Below the pieces are notes generated by a model, which did no database searches, was not told the DNA's origin, and saw only the letters and a program-made list of their open reading frames with translations. The position numbers were made by a program, and so were the translations under genes. Source: Sulfurimonas sp. hsl 1-7 (GTDB lineage Bacteria; Campylobacterota; Campylobacteria; Campylobacterales; Sulfurimonadaceae). From it: a DNA stretch of 64,000 nt. Position 1 is the stretch's first letter; every line of letters begins with the position of its first letter. Where the stretch lies: contig NZ_JAUIRR010000005.1 of the NCBI RefSeq assembly GCF_030577135.1, forward strand, positions 64,113-128,112. Direction: 5' to 3'. Shown one piece after another: positions 63,609 to 64,000 of the stretch.

Positions 63609-64000
63609 ATGAATATAGAACTGATTAAAAATATAGTTGATTACGGAATCATAGGCCTTTTAGGTCTTATGAGTTTTTTTGCACTCTTGTTTTGGATCGA
63701 GAGACTTCTTTTTTACAGAGGTGTTGAGGTTGGGGCTTACGAGACAAAAGAGGAGCTTGAAATTGCCGTAACAAACAACATAAACATCATCTCCACATTT
63801 GGTTCAAATGCACCCTATATTGGACTGCTTGGAACGGTTTTTGGAATTATTATCACGTTTTATTCTATGGGGCAAAGCGGAGATTTAGATGCTAAGATGA
63901 TCATGACATCTCTGGCATTAGCACTTAAAGCAACGGCTATGGGGCTTGTAGTTGCTATCCCTGCTATTGTGTTTTATAACCATTTAACTAGAAAGATAGA
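63609..64000 (+). CDS. exbB: ExbB/TolQ/MotA-family proton channel (3' partial)
   Basis: 131 residues visible from the ATG at 63609 to the window end; the frame stays open. First membrane segment YGIIGLLGLMSFFALLFWIERLL split near 13-35, then an acidic cytoplasmic region, then APYIGLLGTVFGIIITFYSMG, the conserved Gly/Thr helix of the ExbB channel, and ALALKATAMGLVVAIPAIVFYN. It supplies proton-motive energy to TonB. It is 10 bases after the receptor stop, so the two are one transcript. Confidence 0.9.
   Translation, partial: MNIELIKNIVDYGIIGLLGLMSFFALLFWIERLLFYRGVEVGAYETKEELEIAVTNNINIISTFGSNAPYIGLLGTVFGIIITFYSMGQSGDLDAKMIMTSLALALKATAMGLVVAIPAIVFYNHLTRKI

Noticed and set aside
1-64000. tRNA, rRNA, CRISPR arrays, insertion sequences or prophage
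   Set aside because: I saw no repeated spacer structure, transposase, integrase of mobile type or tRNA T-loop pattern in the gaps. XerH is a chromosomal recombinase here, not evidence of a mobile element.

Overview
The window is a chromosomal segment of an AT-rich Gram-negative bacterium, almost certainly a Campylobacterota (epsilonproteobacterial) member of the Sulfurimonas/Sulfuricurvum kind. The evidence is a set of lineage-typical genes: a lone XerH-type tyrosine recombinase, a DUF1882 protein beside glyA, a FlhX-type FlhB-tail protein, a PycB-like decarboxylase alpha subunit, class II DAHP synthase and CheV. The block fur-lysS-(insert)-glyA-DUF1882-SPOR-trpE-aroE follows, from memory, the order fur-lysS-glyA-DUF1882-SPOR-aroE known in Campylobacter. 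Coding density is very high. I see no rRNA, tRNA, CRISPR array, insertion sequence or prophage.

Layout. 1-5.6 kb: bioA (5' end outside the window), a degenerate class II aldolase, dnaJ, then mltA-recR-pldA. 5.6-15.6 kb (minus strand): DGC-cvpA-fur-lysS, a small interruption (DUF302 protein and a membrane protein), then glyA-DUF1882-SPOR-trpE-aroE. 15.7-21.8 kb: class II DAHP synthase, a DASS transporter, an ABC-F ATPase, a DUF808 membrane protein. 21.8-25.3 kb: htpG and small uncharacterised genes. 25.5-29.9 kb: the Na+-pumping oxaloacetate decarboxylase genes oadGAB, and cheV. 30-36.7 kb: periplasmic adaptor, molybdopterin oxidoreductase, argD, TolC-family protein, MidA-like methyltransferase, cysQ. 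36.7-39.8 kb (minus): HD-GYP protein, pilT, ArsC/YffB-like protein, gatC. 39.9-45.6 kb: YfgM-like and BamB-like proteins, xerH, an MFS transporter, lemA and two TPM-domain genes. 45.6-55.6 kb: DEAD-box helicase, NosL-like and SafE-like copper-associated genes, HDOD protein, polA, GAF-PAS-GGDEF-EAL protein, flhX and a FliK-like gene. 55.6-64 kb: ThiE-like protein, rhodanese, CPA2 antiporter, YhiN-like flavoprotein, DTW-domain protein, alpha-carbonic anhydrase, TonB-dependent receptor and exbB (3' end outside the window).

How the genes fit together. Aromatic biosynthesis (DAHP synthase, aroE, trpE), biotin synthesis (bioA) feeding the biotinylated OadA, and sulfur/nucleotide housekeeping (cysQ, rhodanese) describe a self-sufficient metabolism. 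Chemotaxis, flagellar, pilus-retraction and c-di-GMP genes (cheV, flhX, fliK-like, pilT, a GGDEF protein, a GGDEF-EAL protein, HD-GYP) point to a motile, sensing cell.

The most notable non-coding signals are a perfect 13-bp dyad upstream of htpG that matches the layout of an HspR (HAIR) operator, with a related dyad at the dnaJ promoter; several genes whose -10 box lies 6-7 bases from the start codon, suggesting leaderless mRNAs (mltA, the NosL-like gene, the DTW gene); and one 8-bp -10 sequence shared by two divergent genes across a 26-bp gap. I found no convincing new defence or mobile system. The less explained parts are the degenerate aldolase, the insert between lysS and glyA, the HPt-like gene behind a long hairpin, and the adaptor/TolC pair without a pump.
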